A stretch of 64,000 bases of DNA from Euglena gracilis (lineage: Eukaryota > Euglenida > Euglenophyceae > Euglenales), in NCBI GenBank assembly GCA_039621445.1, contig CP154957.1, positions 21,527,788-21,591,787 of the forward strand, given 5' to 3'. Of this stretch, positions 24,953 through 38,245 are shown piece after piece (positions within the stretch are counted from its first letter, which is position 1; the number at the start of each line of letters is the position of its first letter). Made by a program: the position numbers and the translations under genes. The notes below the pieces were generated by a model. It ran no database searches and was not told where the DNA came from. It saw only the letters and a list, made by a program, of their open reading frames with translations.

Positions 24953-26211
24953 ATGCCATTTCACACACCGGATTCACGCTGTACGTGTTTCTTTGTTTAA
25001 TATTTTCTTTGGTTGGTTTAATGTCCTGCTGTTGTTGAGTTGAACACCTGCCACCGCCCCACCCCCCACATGACCCAGTGACCTCTTTTTGACCAGAAGT
25101 CCTGCATCATGAGGCAACTCTGTTTGCTTTTAATTTGTCCAGCATTGCACACAATTTTTTGAATTTTGTTGTTTGTCTTGCATATTTGTCTGTGTTTCTT
25201 CACGAAGGACACGCGCCATTCATGGCTGGTTCCTTGTGCCTTGGATTTGATTCTAGATTGGTTACTTTTCACCGCAGAGTTGCCTGCCGCAGGGACCGCA
25301 CTGTGACAGACAGCTGGTCTGTCAGGGAACGTTACGATGCAGGGGTCCATCCCCTCCTCCCCTCTTCCCACCACCGCCCGAACCATTTCAGTGTATCATC
25401 CCTGACCTCAGGACCTCAGGACCAGGGCAGTGAGACGCTTTCACATAACCTGGATTCATGGCTAGCTTAGGCGGCGTAAATTGCCCAAAACTTTAAGAGG
25501 GTTTGTAGCGGAAACGAAGGGAAAACCGCTTTGTCCATTTTTTTGGCATTTCTCGGAAGACGCCGTTTTTTGTGATGTTTATAGCGTATAAGAGGCCAAA
25601 ATGAGTGAAAAGGGGCATAAATTTTTCAGCCGATGCCCAAATCGGCAGAAAGCACCACGAATTGTCAAACAAAGCGAAAAACCGCTTCGTCACTGTCCAA
25701 ATCTACTTCACTCCTGAGGTGAAGAAACGCAAAAGACGACCCATAATCGGGGCCTTGCGAGAACCGGGAGGCCAGGGGGAGGGAATATCCGGAATCTCAT
25801 AATGGGGGTCTCGCGAGAACCGCAAGAGCAGGGGCGGCGGACATTGCCAAAATCCGCTGTCTTATCGAACGTTCTCAAGCAGAAACGAGAAGCCTTGAGG
25901 GGCGAGGGAGAAGATTGACAGCAAACACCCCCAAAAACTATTCAAAATGTCCTCTAGAAAGCGCAGCACGCTCCCCCTGACGATTCAATTTTTTTGACCT
26001 TGGCTTTGAAGGCCCGAGTCGTCATGCGGGCCTCGAAAACGTACATAAGATGAAACTTGAACCCTCTTGCGCACCGTGCGCGGGGTCCGTCCCCCTGCCC
26101 AGCGGGGCCCATGGCGGCGTAGGATCTTGTTACAAAATTTTCGAACGGATTTCTTCGGGAATTTTTTGGGTGCATTTTTTGTTCAAAACAGGAGGGGCTC
26201 AAACCCCTCTT

Positions 26212-26259
<48 letters not shown>

Positions 26260-26671
26260 TTTAAACGATCCTCGCTATCTCGATTTTCTCCCAGTCCCTT
26301 GTGCTTTGACATTCCCGACCTTGATTTACATAGGGGGGGGGTGGGCCTCCACCCCCCTTGCTGCCCTTCCCCTGCCATCACCAGATCTAAAAGAGAAGAC
26401 ATCCTATTCATTGGACACGGCAGACCACAACAAACTTGAAGATCTGTTCGGGGGGTGTTGGATGGGCGGCGCTCGCTTCTGCTTCCCAATTAAAAACTTA
26501 AACCCGACTTCAAAAATTCAAAGTTGACTTCGAGATTGCAAATTTGACTTCGGGTCAAATTTTCGATCTCGAACTTAAATTCAATAATTCACCTCAGGGT
26601 CTTCACCGTAATTCACCAAAAAAAACCTCTCTGGATGGAATGGACAAATGAACATTTTTTGAAAACATGAA
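24953..26671 (+). repeat. Array copy 10 (1719 bp), near-identical to copy 11
   Basis: It shares with copy 11 GGGCAGTGAGACG, GAAGACGCCG, CCTTGGCTTTGAAGG, GGATCTTGTTAC and TTTCGATCTCGAAC. The CA tract is at 26212-26258. Confidence 0.9.
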
Positions 26672-27930
26672 ATGCCATTTCACACACCGGATTCACGCTG
26701 TACGTGTTTCTTTGTTTAATATTTTCTTTGGTTGGTTTAATGTCCTGCTGTTGTTGAGTTGAACACCTGCCACCGCCCCACCCCCCACATGACCCAGTGA
26801 CCTCTTTTTGACCAGAAGTCCTGCATCATGAGGCAACTCTGTTTGCTTTTAATTTGTCCAGCATTGCACACAATTTTTTGAATTTTGTTGTTTGTCTTGC
26901 ATATTTGTCTGTGTTTCTTCACGAAGGACACGCGCCATTCATGGCTGGTTCCTTGTGCCTTGGATTTGATTCTAGATTGGTTACTTTTCACCGCAGAGTT
27001 GCCTGCCGCAGGGACCGCACTGTGACGGACAGCTGGTCTGTCAGGGAACGTTACGATGCAGGGGTCCATCCCCTCCTCCCCTCTTCCCACCACCGCCCGA
27101 ACCATTTCAGTGTATCATCCCTGACCTCAGGACCTCAGGACCAGGGCAGTGAGACGCTTTCACATAACCTGGATTCATGGCTAGCTTAGGCGGCGTAAAT
27201 TGCCCAAAACTTTAAGAGGGTTTGTAGCGGAAACGAAGGGAAAACCGCTTTGTCCATTTTTTTGGCATTTCTCGGAAGACGCCGTTTTTTGTGATGTTTA
27301 TAGCGTATAAGAGGCCAAAATGAGTGAAAAGGGGCATAAATTTTTCAGCCGATGCCCAAATCGGCAGAAAGCACCACGAATTGTCAAACAAAGCGAAAAA
27401 CCGCTTCGTCACTGTCCAAATCTACTTCACTCCTGAGGTGAAGAAACGCAAAAGACGACCCATAATCGGGGCCTTGCGAGAACCGGGAGGCCAGGGGGAG
27501 GGAATATCCGGAATCTCATAATGGGGGTCTCGCGAGAACCGCAAGAGCAGGGGCGGCGGACATTGCCAAAATCCGCTGTCTTATCGAACGTTCTCAAGCA
27601 GAAACGAGAAGCCTTGAGGGGCGAGGGAGAAGATTGACAGCAAACACCCCCAAAAACTATTCAAAATGTCCTCTAGAAAGCGCAGCACGCTCCCCCTGAC
27701 GATTCAATTTTTTTGACCTTGGCTTTGAAGGCCCGAGTCGTCATGCGGGCCTCGAAAACGTACATAAGATGAAACTTGAACCCTCTTGCGCACCGTGCGC
27801 GGGGTCCGTCCCCCCGCCCAGCGGGGCCCATGGCGGCGTAGGATCTTGTTACAAAATTTTCGAACGGATTTCTTCGGGAATTTTTTGGGTGCATTTTTTG
27901 TTCAAAACAGGAGGGGCTCAAACCCCTCTT

Positions 27931-27972
<42 letters not shown>

Positions 27973-28384
27973 TTTAAACGATCCTCGCTATCTCGATTTT
28001 CTCCCAGTCCCTTGTGCTTTGACATTCCCGACCTTGATTTACATAGGGGGGGGGTGGGCCTCCACCCCCCTTGCTGCCCTTCCCCTGCCATCACCAGATC
28101 TAAAAGAGAAGACATCCTATTCATTGGACACGGCAGACCACAACAAACTTGAAGATCTGTTCGGGGGGTGTTGGATGGGCGGCGCTCGCTTCTGCTTCCC
28201 AATTAAAAACTTAAACCCGACTTCAAAAATTCAAAGTTGACTTCGAGATTGCAAATTTGACTTCGGGTCAAATTTTCGATCTCGAACTTAAATTCAATAA
28301 TTCACCTCAGGGTCTTCACCGTAATTCACCAAAAAAAACCTCTCTGGATGGAATGGACAAATGAACATTTTTTGAAAACATGAA
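26672..28384 (+). repeat. Array copy 11 (1713 bp), near-identical to copy 10
   Basis: It differs from copy 10 mainly in CA length (tract at 27931-27970) and a few substitutions, so this is probably the most recent duplication of the array. Confidence 0.9.
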
Positions 28385-30023
28385 ATGCCATTTCACACAC
28401 CGGATTCACGCTGTACGTGTTTCTTTGTTAAATATTTTCTTTGGTTGGTTTAATGTCCTGCTGTTGTTGAGTTGAACACCTGCCACCGCCCCACCCCCAC
28501 ATGACCCAGTGACCTCTTTTTGACCAGAAGTCCTGCATCATGAGGCAACTCTGTTTGCTTTTAATTTGTCCAGCATTGCACACAATTTTTTCAATTTTGT
28601 TGTTTGTCTTGCATATTTGTCTGTGTTTCTTCACGAGCGACACGCGCCATTCATGGCTTGTTCCTTGTGCCTTGGATTTGATTCTAGATTGGTTATTTTT
28701 CACCGCAGAGTTGTCTGCCGCAGGGACCGCACTGTGACAGACAGCTGGTCTGTCAGGGAACGTTATGATGCAGGGGTCCATCCCCTCCTCCCCTCTTCCC
28801 ACCACCGCCCGAACCATTTCAGTGTACCATCCCTGACCTCAGGACCTCAGGACCAGGGCGTTGAGACGCTTTCACATAACCTGGATTCATGGCTAGCTTA
28901 GGCGGCGTAAATTGCCCAAAACTTTAAGAGGGTTTGTAGCGGAAACGAAGGGAAAACCGCTTTGTCCATTTTTTGGCATTTCTCGGAAGAGGCCGTTTTT
29001 GTGATGTTTATAGTGTATAAGAGGCCAAAATGAGTGAAAAGGGGCATAAATTTTCAGCCGATGCCCAAATCGGCAGAAAGCACCACGAATTGTCAAACAA
29101 AGCGAAAAACCGCTCCGTCACTGTCCAAATCTACTTCACTCCTGACCGGGTGGAGGGGAATATCCGGAATCTCATAATGGGGGTCTCGCGAGAACCGCAA
29201 GAGGAGGGGCGGCGGACATTGCCAAAATCCGCTGTCTTATCGAACGTTCTCAAGCAGAAACGGGAAGCCTTGAGGGGCGAGGGAGAAGATTGACAGCAAA
29301 CACCCCCAAAAACTATTCAGAATGTCCTCTAGAAAGCGCAGCACGCTCCCCCTGACGATTCAATTTTTTTGACCTTGACTTTGAAGGCCCGAGTCGTCAT
29401 GCGGGGCCTCGAAAACGTACATAAGATGAAACTTGAGCCCTCTTGCGCACCGTGCGCGGGGTCCGTCCCCCCGCCCAGCGGGTCCCATGGCGGCCTAGGA
29501 TCTTTTTACAAAATTTTCGAACGGATTTCTTCGGGAATTTTTTGGGTGCATTTTTTGTTCAAAACAGGAGGGGCTCAAATCCCTCTTCCACACACACACA
29601 CACACTCACACACACCTTTTAAACGATCCTCGCTCTCTCTATTTTCTCCCAGTCCCTTGTGCTTTGACATTCCCGACCTTGATTTACATAGGGGGGGTGG
29701 GCCTCCACCCCCCTTGCTGCCCTTCCCCTGCCATCACCAGATCTAAAAGAGAAGACATCCTATTCATTGGACACGGCAGACCACAACAAACGTGAAGATC
29801 TGTTCGGGGGGTGTTGGATGGGCGGCGCTCGCTTCTGCTTCCCAATTAAAAACGTAAACCCGACTTCAAAAATTCAAAGTTGACTTCGAGATTGCAAATT
29901 TGACTTCGGGTCAAATTTTCGAACTTGAATTCAATAATTCACCTCAGGGTCTTCACCGTAATTCTCCAAAAAAAAAACCTCCCTGGATGGAATGGACAAA
30001 TGAACATTTTTTGAAAACATGAA
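28385..30023 (+). repeat. Array copy 12 (1639 bp), internal deletion
   Basis: About 60 bases are missing after CTTCACTCCTGA near 29144, removing the first half of the duplicated GCGAGAACCG sub-block. The CA tract is short and interrupted by CTCA (29589-29617). Confidence 0.9.
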
Positions 30024-31711
30024 ATGCCATTTCACACACCGGATTCACGCTGTACGTGCTTCTTTGTTTAATATTTTTCTTGGTTGGTTTAATGTCCTGC
30101 TGTTGTTGAGTTGAACACCTGCCACCGCCCCACCCCCCACATGACCCAGTGACCTCTTTTTGACCAGAAGTCCTGCATCATGAGGCAACTCTGTTTGCTT
30201 TTAATTTGTCCAGCATTGCACACAATTTTTTGAATTTTGTTTGTTTGTCTTGCATATTTGTCTGTGTTTCTTCACGAAGGACACGCGCCATTCATGGCTG
30301 GTTCCTTGTGCCTTGGATTTGATTCTAGATTGGTTATTCTTCACCGCAGAGTTGCCTGCCGCAGGGACCGCACTGTGACGGACAGCTGGTCTGTCAGGGA
30401 ACGTTACGATGCAGGGGTCCATCCCCTCCTCCCCTCTTCCCACCACCGCCCGAACCATTTCAGTGTATCATCCCTGACCTCAGGACCTCAGGACCAGGGC
30501 GTTGAGACGCTTTCACATAACCTGGATTCATGGCTAGCTTAGGCGGCGTAAATTGCCCAAAACTTTAAGAGGGTTTGTAGCGGAAACGAAGGGAAAACCG
30601 CTTTGTCCATTTTTTGGCATTTCTCGGAAGACGCCGTTTTTGTGATGTTTATAGCGTATAAGAGGCCAAAATGAGTGAAAAGGGGCATAAATTTTTCAGC
30701 CGATGCCCAAATCGGCAGAAAGCACCACGAATTGTCAAACAAAGCGAAAAACCGCTTCGTCACTGTCCAAATCTACTTCACTCCTGAGGTGAATAAACGC
30801 AAAAGACGACCCATAATCGGGGCCTTGCGAGAACCGGGAGGCCAGGGGGAGGGGAATATCCGGAATCTCATAATGGGGGTTTCGCGAGAACCGCAAGAGC
30901 AGGGGCGGCGGACATTGCCAAAATCCGCTGTCTTATCGAACGTTCTCAAGCAGAAACGGGAAGCCTTGAGGGGCGAGGGAGAAGATTGACAGCAAACACC
31001 CCCAAAAACTATTCAAAATGTCCTCTAGAAAGCGCAGCACGCTCCCCCTGACGATTCAATTTTTTTGACCTTGACTTTGAAGGCCCGAGTCGTCATGCGG
31101 GCCTCGAAAACGTACATAAGATGAAACTTGAACCCTCTTGCGCACTGTGCGCGGGGTCCGTCCCCCCGCCCAGCGGGTCCCATGGCGGCGTAGGATCTTT
31201 TTACAAAATTTTCGAACGGATTTCTTCGGGAATTTTTTGGGTGCATTTTTTGTTCAAAACAGAAGGGGCTCAAATGGCTCTTCCACACACACACACACAC
31301 ACACCTTTTAAACGATCCTCGCTATCTCGATTTTCTCCCAGTCCCTTGTGCTTTGGCATTCCCGACCTTGATTTACATAGGGGGGGTGGGCCTCCACCAC
31401 CCTTGCTGCCCTTCCCCTGCCATCACCAGATCTAAAAGAGAAGACATCCTATTCATTGGACACGGCAGACCACAACAAACTTGAAGATCTGTTCGGGGGG
31501 TGTTGGATGGGCGGCGCTCGCTTCTGCTTCCCAATTAAAAACTTAAACCCGACTTCAAAAATTCAAAGTTGACTTCGAGATTGCAAATTTGACTTCGGGT
31601 CAAATTTTCGAACTTTAATTCAATAATTCACCTCAGGGTCTTCACCGTAATTCACCAAAAAAAAACCTCTCTGGATGGAATGGACAAATGAACATTTTTT
31701 GAAAACATGAA
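30024..31711 (+). repeat. Array copy 13 (1688 bp)
   Basis: The CA tract is only about 20 bases (31284-31303). The base before it is changed (AAATGGCTCTTCC), which breaks the usual hairpin. Confidence 0.9.
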
Positions 31712-33390
31712 ATGCCATTTCACACACCGGATTCACGCTGTACGTGTTTCTTTGTTTAATATTTTCTTTGGTTGGTTTAATGTCCTGATGTTGTTGAGTT
31801 GAACACCTGCCACCGCCCCACCCCCCACATGACCCAGTGACCTCTTTTTGACCAGAAGTCCTGCATCATGAGGCAACTCTGTTTGCTTTTAATTTGTCCA
31901 GCATTGCACACAATTTTTTGAATTTTGTTTGTTTGTCTTGCATATTTGTCTGTGTTTCTTCACGAAGGACACGCGCCATTCATGGCTGGTTCCTTGTGCC
32001 TTGGATTTGATTCTAGATTGGTTATTTTTCACCGCAGAGTTGTCTGCCGCAGGGACCGCACTGTGACAGACAGCTGGTCTGTCAGGGAACGTTACGATGC
32101 AGGGGTCCATCCCCTCCTCCCCTCTTCCCACCACCGCCCGAACCATTTCAGTGTATCATCCCTGACCTCAGGACCTCAGGACCAGGGCATTGAGACGCTT
32201 TCACATAACCTGGATTCATGGCTAGCTTAGGCGGCGTAAATTGCCCAAAACTTTAAGAGGGTTTGTAGCGGAAACGAAGGGAAAACCGCTTTGTCCATTT
32301 TTTGGCATTTCTCGGAAGACGCCGTTTTTGTGATGTTTAAAGTGTATAAGAGGCCAAAATGAGTGAAAAGGGGCATAAATTTTTCAGCCGATGCCCAAAT
32401 CGGCAGAAAGCACCACGAATTGTCAAACAAAGTGAAAACCCGCTTCGTCACTGTCCAAATCTACTTCACTCCTGAGGTGAAGAAACGCAAAAGACGACCC
32501 ATAATCGGGGCCTTGCGAGAACCGGGAGGCCAGGTGGAGGGGAATATCCGGAATCTCATAATGGGGGTCTCGCGAGAACCGCAAGAGCAGGGGCAGCGGA
32601 CATTGCCAAAATCCGCTGTCTTATCGAACGTTCTCAAGCAGAAACGGGAGGCCTTGAGGGGCGAGGGAGAAGATTGACAGCAAACAACCCCAAAAACTAT
32701 TCAAAATGTCCTCTAGAAAGCGCAGCACGCTCCCCCTGACGATTCCATTTTTTTGACCTTGACTTTGAAGGCCCGAGTCGTCATGCGGGGCCTCGAAAAC
32801 GTACATAAGATGAAACTTGAACCCTCTTGCGCACCGTGCGCGGGGTCCGTCCCCCGCTCATGGCGGCGTAGGATCTTTTTACAATATATTCGAACGGATT
32901 TCTTCGGGATTTTTTTGGGTGCATTTTTTGTTCAAAACAGGAGGGGCTCAAATCCCTCTTCCACACACACACACACACACACCTTTTAAACGATCCTCGC
33001 TATCTCGATTTTATCCCAGTCCCTTGTGCTTTGACATTCCCGACCTTGATTTACATAGGGGGGGGTGGGCCTCCACCCCCCTTGCTGCCCTTCCCCTGCC
33101 ATCACCAGATCTAAAAGAGAAGACATCCTATTCATTGGACACGGCAGACCACAACAAACTTGAAGATCTGTTCGGGGGGTGTTGGATGGGCGGCGCTCGC
33201 TTCTGCTTCCCAATTAAAAACTTAAACCCGACTTCAAAGATTCAAAGTTGACTTCGAGATTGCAAATTTGACTTCGGGTCAAATTTTCAAACTTGAATTC
33301 AATAATTCACCTCAGGGTCTTCACCGTAATTCACCAAAAAAAAACCTCTCTGGATGGAATGGACAAGTGAACATTTTCTGAAAACATGAA
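31712..33390 (+). repeat. Array copy 14 (1679 bp), shares a deletion with copy 15
   Basis: The GC-rich block is shortened to CCCCCGCTCATGG, and CAATATATTCG replaces CAAAATTTTCG; copy 15 has both changes. The CA tract is at 32961-32981. Confidence 0.9.
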
Positions 33391-35070
33391 ATGTCATTTC
33401 ACACACCGGATTCACGCTGTACGTGTTTCTTTTTTAATATTTTCTTTGGTTGGTTCAATGTCCTGCTGTTGTTGAGTTGAACACCTGCCACCGCCCCACC
33501 CCCCACATGACCCAGTGACCTCTTTTTGACCAGAAGTCCTGCATTATGAGGCAACTCTGTTTGCTTTTAATTTGTCCAGCATTGCACACAATTTTTTGAA
33601 TTTTGTTTGTTTGTCTTGCATATTTGTCTGTGTTTCTTCACGAAGGACACGCGCCATTCATGGCTGGTTCCTTGTGCCTTGGATTTGATTCTAGATTGGT
33701 TATTTTTCACCGCAGAGTTGTCTGCCGCAGGGACCGCACTGTGACAGACAGCTGGTCTGTCAGGGAACGTTACGATGCAGGGGTCCATCCCCTCCTCCCC
33801 TCTTCCCACCTCCGCCCGAACCATTTCAGTGTATCATCCCTGACCTCAGGACCTCAGGACCAGGGCGTTGAGACGCTTTCACATAACCTGGATTCATGGC
33901 TAGCTTAGGCGGCTTAAATTGCCCAAAACTTTAAGAGGTTTTGTAGCGGAAACGAAGGGGAAACCGCTTTGTCCATTTTTTGGCATTTCTCGGAAGAGGC
34001 TGTTTTTGTGATGTTTATAGTGTACAAGAGGCCAAAATGAGTGAAAAGGGGCATAAATTTTTCAGCCGATGCCCAAATCGGCAGAAAGCACCACGAATTG
34101 TCAAACAAAGTGAAAACCCGCTTCGTCACTGTCCAAATCTACTTCACTCCTGAGGTGAAGAAACGCAAAAGACGACCCATAATCGGGGCCTTGCGAGAAC
34201 CGGGAGGCCAGGTGGAGGGGAATATCCGGAATCTCATAATGGGGGTCTCGCGAGAACCGCAAGAGCAGGGGCAGCGGACATTGCCAAAATCCGCTGTCTT
34301 ATCGAACGTTCTCAAGCAGAAACGAGAAGCCTTGAGGGGCGAGGGAGAAGATTGACAGCAAACAACCCCAAAAACTATTCAGAATGTCCTCTAGAAAGCG
34401 CAGCACGCTCACCCTGACGATTCCATTTTTTTGACCTTGACTTTGAAGGCCCGAGTCGTCATGCGGGGCCTCGAAAACGTACATAAGATGAAACTTGAAC
34501 CCTCTTGCGCACCGTGCGCGGGGTCCGTCCCCCGCTCATGGCGGCGTAGGATCTTTTTACAATATATTCGAACGGATTTCTTCGGGATTTTTTTGGGTGC
34601 ATTTTTTGTTCAAAACAGGAGGGGCTCAAATCCCTCTTCCACACACACACACACACACACACACCTTTTAAACGATCCTCGCTATCTCTATTTTATCCCA
34701 GTCCCTTGTGCTTTGACATTCCCGACCTTGATTTACATAGGGGGGGTGGGCCTCCACCCCCCTTGCTGCCCTTCCCCTGCCATCACCAGATCTAAAAGAG
34801 AAGACATCCTATTCATTGGACACGGCAGACCACAACAAACTTGAAGATCTGTTCGGGGGGTGTTGGATGGGCGGCGCTCGCTTCTGCTTCCCAATTAAAA
34901 ACTTAAACCCGACTTCAAAGATTCAAAGTTGACTTCGAGATTGCAAATTTGACTTCGGGTCAAATTTTCAAACTTGAATTCAATAATTCACCTCAGGGTC
35001 TTCACCGTAATTCACCAAAAAAAACCTCTCTGGATGGAATGGACAAATGAACATTTTTTGAAAACATGAA
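33391..35070 (+). repeat. Array copy 15 (1680 bp), shares a deletion with copy 14
   Basis: It carries the copy-14 deletion and substitutions. The anchor phrase reads ATGTCATT here. The CA tract is at 34639-34665. Confidence 0.9.
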
Positions 35071-36755
35071 ATGCCATTTCACACACCGGATTCACGCTGT
35101 ACGTGTTTCTTTGTTAATATTTTCTTTGGATGGTGTAATGTCCTGCTGTTGTTGAGTTGAACACCTGCCACCGCCCCACGCCCCACATGACCCAGTGACC
35201 TCTTTTTGACCAGAAGTCCTGCATCATGAGGCACCTCTGTTTGCTTTTAATTTTTCCAGCATTGCACACAATTTTTTGAATTTTGTTTGTTTGTCTTGCA
35301 TATTTGTCTGTCTTTCTTCACGAAGGACACGCGCCATTCATGGCTGGTTCCTTGTGCCTTGGATTTGATTCTAGATTGGTTATTTTTCACCGCAGAGTTG
35401 CCTGCCCGCAGGGACCGCACTGTGACAGACACCTGGTCTGTCAGGGAACGTTACGATGCAGGGGTCCATCCCCTCCTCCCCTCTTCCCACCACCGCCCGA
35501 ACCATTTCAGTGTATCATCCCTGACCTCAGGACCTCAGCACCAGGGCGTTGAGACGCTTTCACATAACCTTGATTCATGGCTAGCTTAGGCGGCGTAAAT
35601 TGCCCAAAACTTTAAGAGGGTTTGTAGCGGAAACGAAGGGGAAACCGCTTTGTCCATTTTTTGGCATTTCTCGGAAGAGGCCGTTTTTGTGATGTTTATA
35701 GTGTATAAGAGGCCAAAATGAGTGAAAAGGGGCATAAATTTTTCAGCCGATGCCCAAATCGGCAGAAAGCACCACGAATTGTCAAACAAAGCGAAAAACC
35801 GCTTCGTCACTGTCCAAATCTACTTCACTCCTGAGGTGAAGAAACGCAAAAGACGACCCATAATCGGGGCCTTGCGAGAACCGGGAGGCCAGGGGGAGGG
35901 GAATATCCGGAATCTCATAATGGGGGTCTCGCGAGAACCGCAAGAGCAGGGGCGGCGGACATTGCCAAAATCCGCTGTCTTATCGAACGTTCTCAAGCAA
36001 GGACGAGAAGCCTTGAGGGGCGAGGGAGAAGATTGACAGCAAACACCCCCAAAAACTATTCAAAATGTCCTCTAGAAAGCGCAGCACGCTCCCCCTGACG
36101 ATTCAATTCTTTTGACCTTGACTTTGAAGGCCCGAGTCGTCATGCGGGCCTCGAAAACGTACATAAGATGAAACTTGAACCCTCTTGCGCACCGTGCGTG
36201 GGGTCCGTCCCCCCGCCCAGCGGGGCCCATGGCGGCGTAGGATCTTTTTACAAAATTTTCGAACGGATTTCTTCGGGAATTTTTTGGGTGCATTTTTTGT
36301 TCAAAACAGGAGGGGCTCAAATCCCTCTTCCACACACACACACACACACCTTTTAAACGATCGTCGCTATCTCGATTTTCTCCCAGTCCCTTGTGCTTTG
36401 ACATTCCCGACCTTGATTTACATGGGGGGGGGGGGTGGGCCTCCACCCCCCTTGCTGCCCTTCCCCTGCCACAACCAGATCTAAAAGAGAAGACATCCTA
36501 TTCATTGGACACGGCAGACCACAACAAAGTTGAAGATCTGTTCGGGGGGTGTTGGATGGGCGGCGCTCGCTTCTGCTTCCCAATTAAAAACTTAAACCCG
36601 ACTTCAAAAATTCAACGTTCACTTCGAGATTGCAAATTTGACTTCGGGTCAAATTTTCGAACTTGAATTCAATAATTCACCTCAGGGTCTTCACCGTAAT
36701 TCACCAAAAAAAACCTCTCAGGATGGAATGGACAAATGAACATTTTTTGAAAACA
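35071..36755 (+). repeat. Array copy 16 (1685 bp), right edge
   Basis: This is the last unit. Homology ends at GAAAACA (36755), then unrelated sequence begins. It has an extra C in CTGCCCGCAGG, and the shortest CA tract (36330-36349). Confidence 0.9.
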
Positions 36756-38110
36756 GACGACACCAACCCACAGGAAATGCAGAAAAACACCCTCTTCCCC
36801 CCTTACACCCATCAATGCGCCTATTTACACAATGCACATGATGGGGGGTACTGGAACGTTCTGGTTAGGGATGGCCCCTCATTAGGAAAGGAGCCTATTG
36901 ACTCCTTACTCCCCAATGCCCCCCACCCCCGGGCCTTCTGCCGCCTCACCCCACAGGCCCAACACCACAGAAAATGGCCCACGCCACCATTTTGCCTGTG
37001 ATGAGCTGACCCACCTTACAGAGGAAAAACTCCCATAATTATCCCACCTCATTCAAAGTCAACAGCCAGATTAACCTGACCCAGAGGGTTAAAGACCGGC
37101 CTTGAGCAAGTTTATAAGTCCACGTACACCCTTAGGGAGTGGGTACGGGTCCATGCGCGGTCACGTTGACTCTCCGCGAACAACTCCCCGCCGAGGGGTA
37201 CTCAGCCTTGAGCCATACCCCTCCCCAAGGGTGTAAGGAGGCACACCCCGCCCCCGCTTGTGGAGGCGCCTTTCATATGAGGCACCTGGACTCCGCTTTC
37301 ATGCGGTGGGGTTTGGTTCCGGCTCCCCCCACAGACTCCACTCCACGGGAGACGACACACCGAGGGAACAGGGGAGGAGGGCGCCGGACAATCACAGGGG
37401 CCTCAAGGCTTTGGATGCCGGTTTTTCGGACCCCCCACATCCTCCCTACTCAAAAAGATTATCCCAGAAATTTCCGCACTCAACCACCATAGGGGGGCGT
37501 GGTAAAAAAAAATGTGACGTTGGATGGAATTCTCTCGCATAACCAACACACAAAAGGTTTTGTTTTCAACCATGCACATTCCGCCTTGACCGCCCGCGGC
37601 CCGATCGAAACACCAGGAAGTTATCCAATAGCCGGTCCGCCGCGGCGGCTTTTTCCAGGGTGTTGCAGTTTCTGAGCACCACCCATATGATGGACCAGGG
37701 ACACGACAAAGAGAGGGACAGACCAGACCGGCTCAGCCGAGAAGGACATGATACACACATCACATCTCCTACAAACAAACATCCACACCACCAACCAGGT
37801 TCGTCGGGCCACAGGGACTCATTTTCCCCCGCAAGGAAATGCCCCCCCTCCAGGGTCCTTCAGGGGCATCAACCGCCCCCCCCAGGGGACGAAAATCCTG
37901 CCACCCCAGGGAGCTCTGGTGTTATTTTTTTCTTGAGGGGCTGCAGGTCATGCAAACCCCACCTCTTGTGGGCTCTTTGTTTTACGGCTGATGTTCGATG
38001 CCCCATGAGATGAGGGGCCGGTGCCTCTCATCGTCCCGAGCTGGACGCCAAATTCCGACCCGGAATCGACCACACGACCTCCCAGTTCATCGGCTATCGT
38101 CATGCGTCCA
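36756..38110. other. Unassigned DNA right of the array
   Basis: Composition is ordinary, with a few C-runs (37833-37885). Plus-strand frames of 94-117 codons overlap each other and match no family I know. It may be retroelement-derived like the DNA that follows. Confidence 0.35.
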
Positions 38111-38111
38111 G

Positions 38112-38245
38112 ACTACCGGTGGGGACAAAGGAGGTCCTCACCTGGCGGTTCACCGGTCTCCCGCCAGGCAGCCTCCCAGCCCCCACCGCCGCTCCGGGAT
38201 ATCCCATGGTCGTGGACCAACCCACGGCGATCCCCACACTCTTCG
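38112..38245 (+). repeat. Diverged repeat, plus-oriented partner of 42975-43115
   Basis: About 135 bases starting GGGACAAAGGAGGTCCTC align with the reverse complement of 42975-43115. The shared peptide frame is TKEVLTWRF followed by G-PP and SL. Identity looks to be about 75% by eye. The two copies bracket the retroelement relics in inverted orientation. Confidence 0.65.

Larger units (their letters stand above)
9562..36755 (+). repeat. Tandem array: sixteen ~1.7-kb units, head to tail
   Basis: The phrase ATGCCATTTCACACACCGG recurs sixteen times, with one base changed in copy 15, at spacings of 1639-1757 bases, and the sequence between repeats is nearly identical. All units have the same orientation. 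The last unit stops at 36755, a few bases short of complete. Each unit holds, in order: a T-rich block with TTTGTTTGTTTGTC; a GC-rich block ending CTAGCTTAGGCGGC; a duplicated sub-block CATAAT-GGGG-GCGAGAACCG; a GC-rich hairpin block; the hairpin AGGGGCTCAAACCCCT; a (CA)n tract; and a final block with CGACTTC repeats. Open frames on both strands recur, but their copy-to-copy differences are mostly amino-acid changing or frame-shifting, which argues against coding. No RNA gene was recognised. Confidence 0.95.

Noticed and set aside
9745-35589. Recurring 82-104-codon frames on both strands of every array unit (for example 9745-10002 minus and 9781-10086 plus)
   Set aside because: They persist because the units are near-identical. 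Differences between copies are mostly amino-acid changing or frame-shifting in every frame, two frames overlap on opposite strands, and the 104-codon frame has no ATG and is intact in only six copies.
10829-36349. His/Thr- and Cys/Val-repeat reading frames through the CA tracts
   Set aside because: They are translations of a dinucleotide microsatellite.
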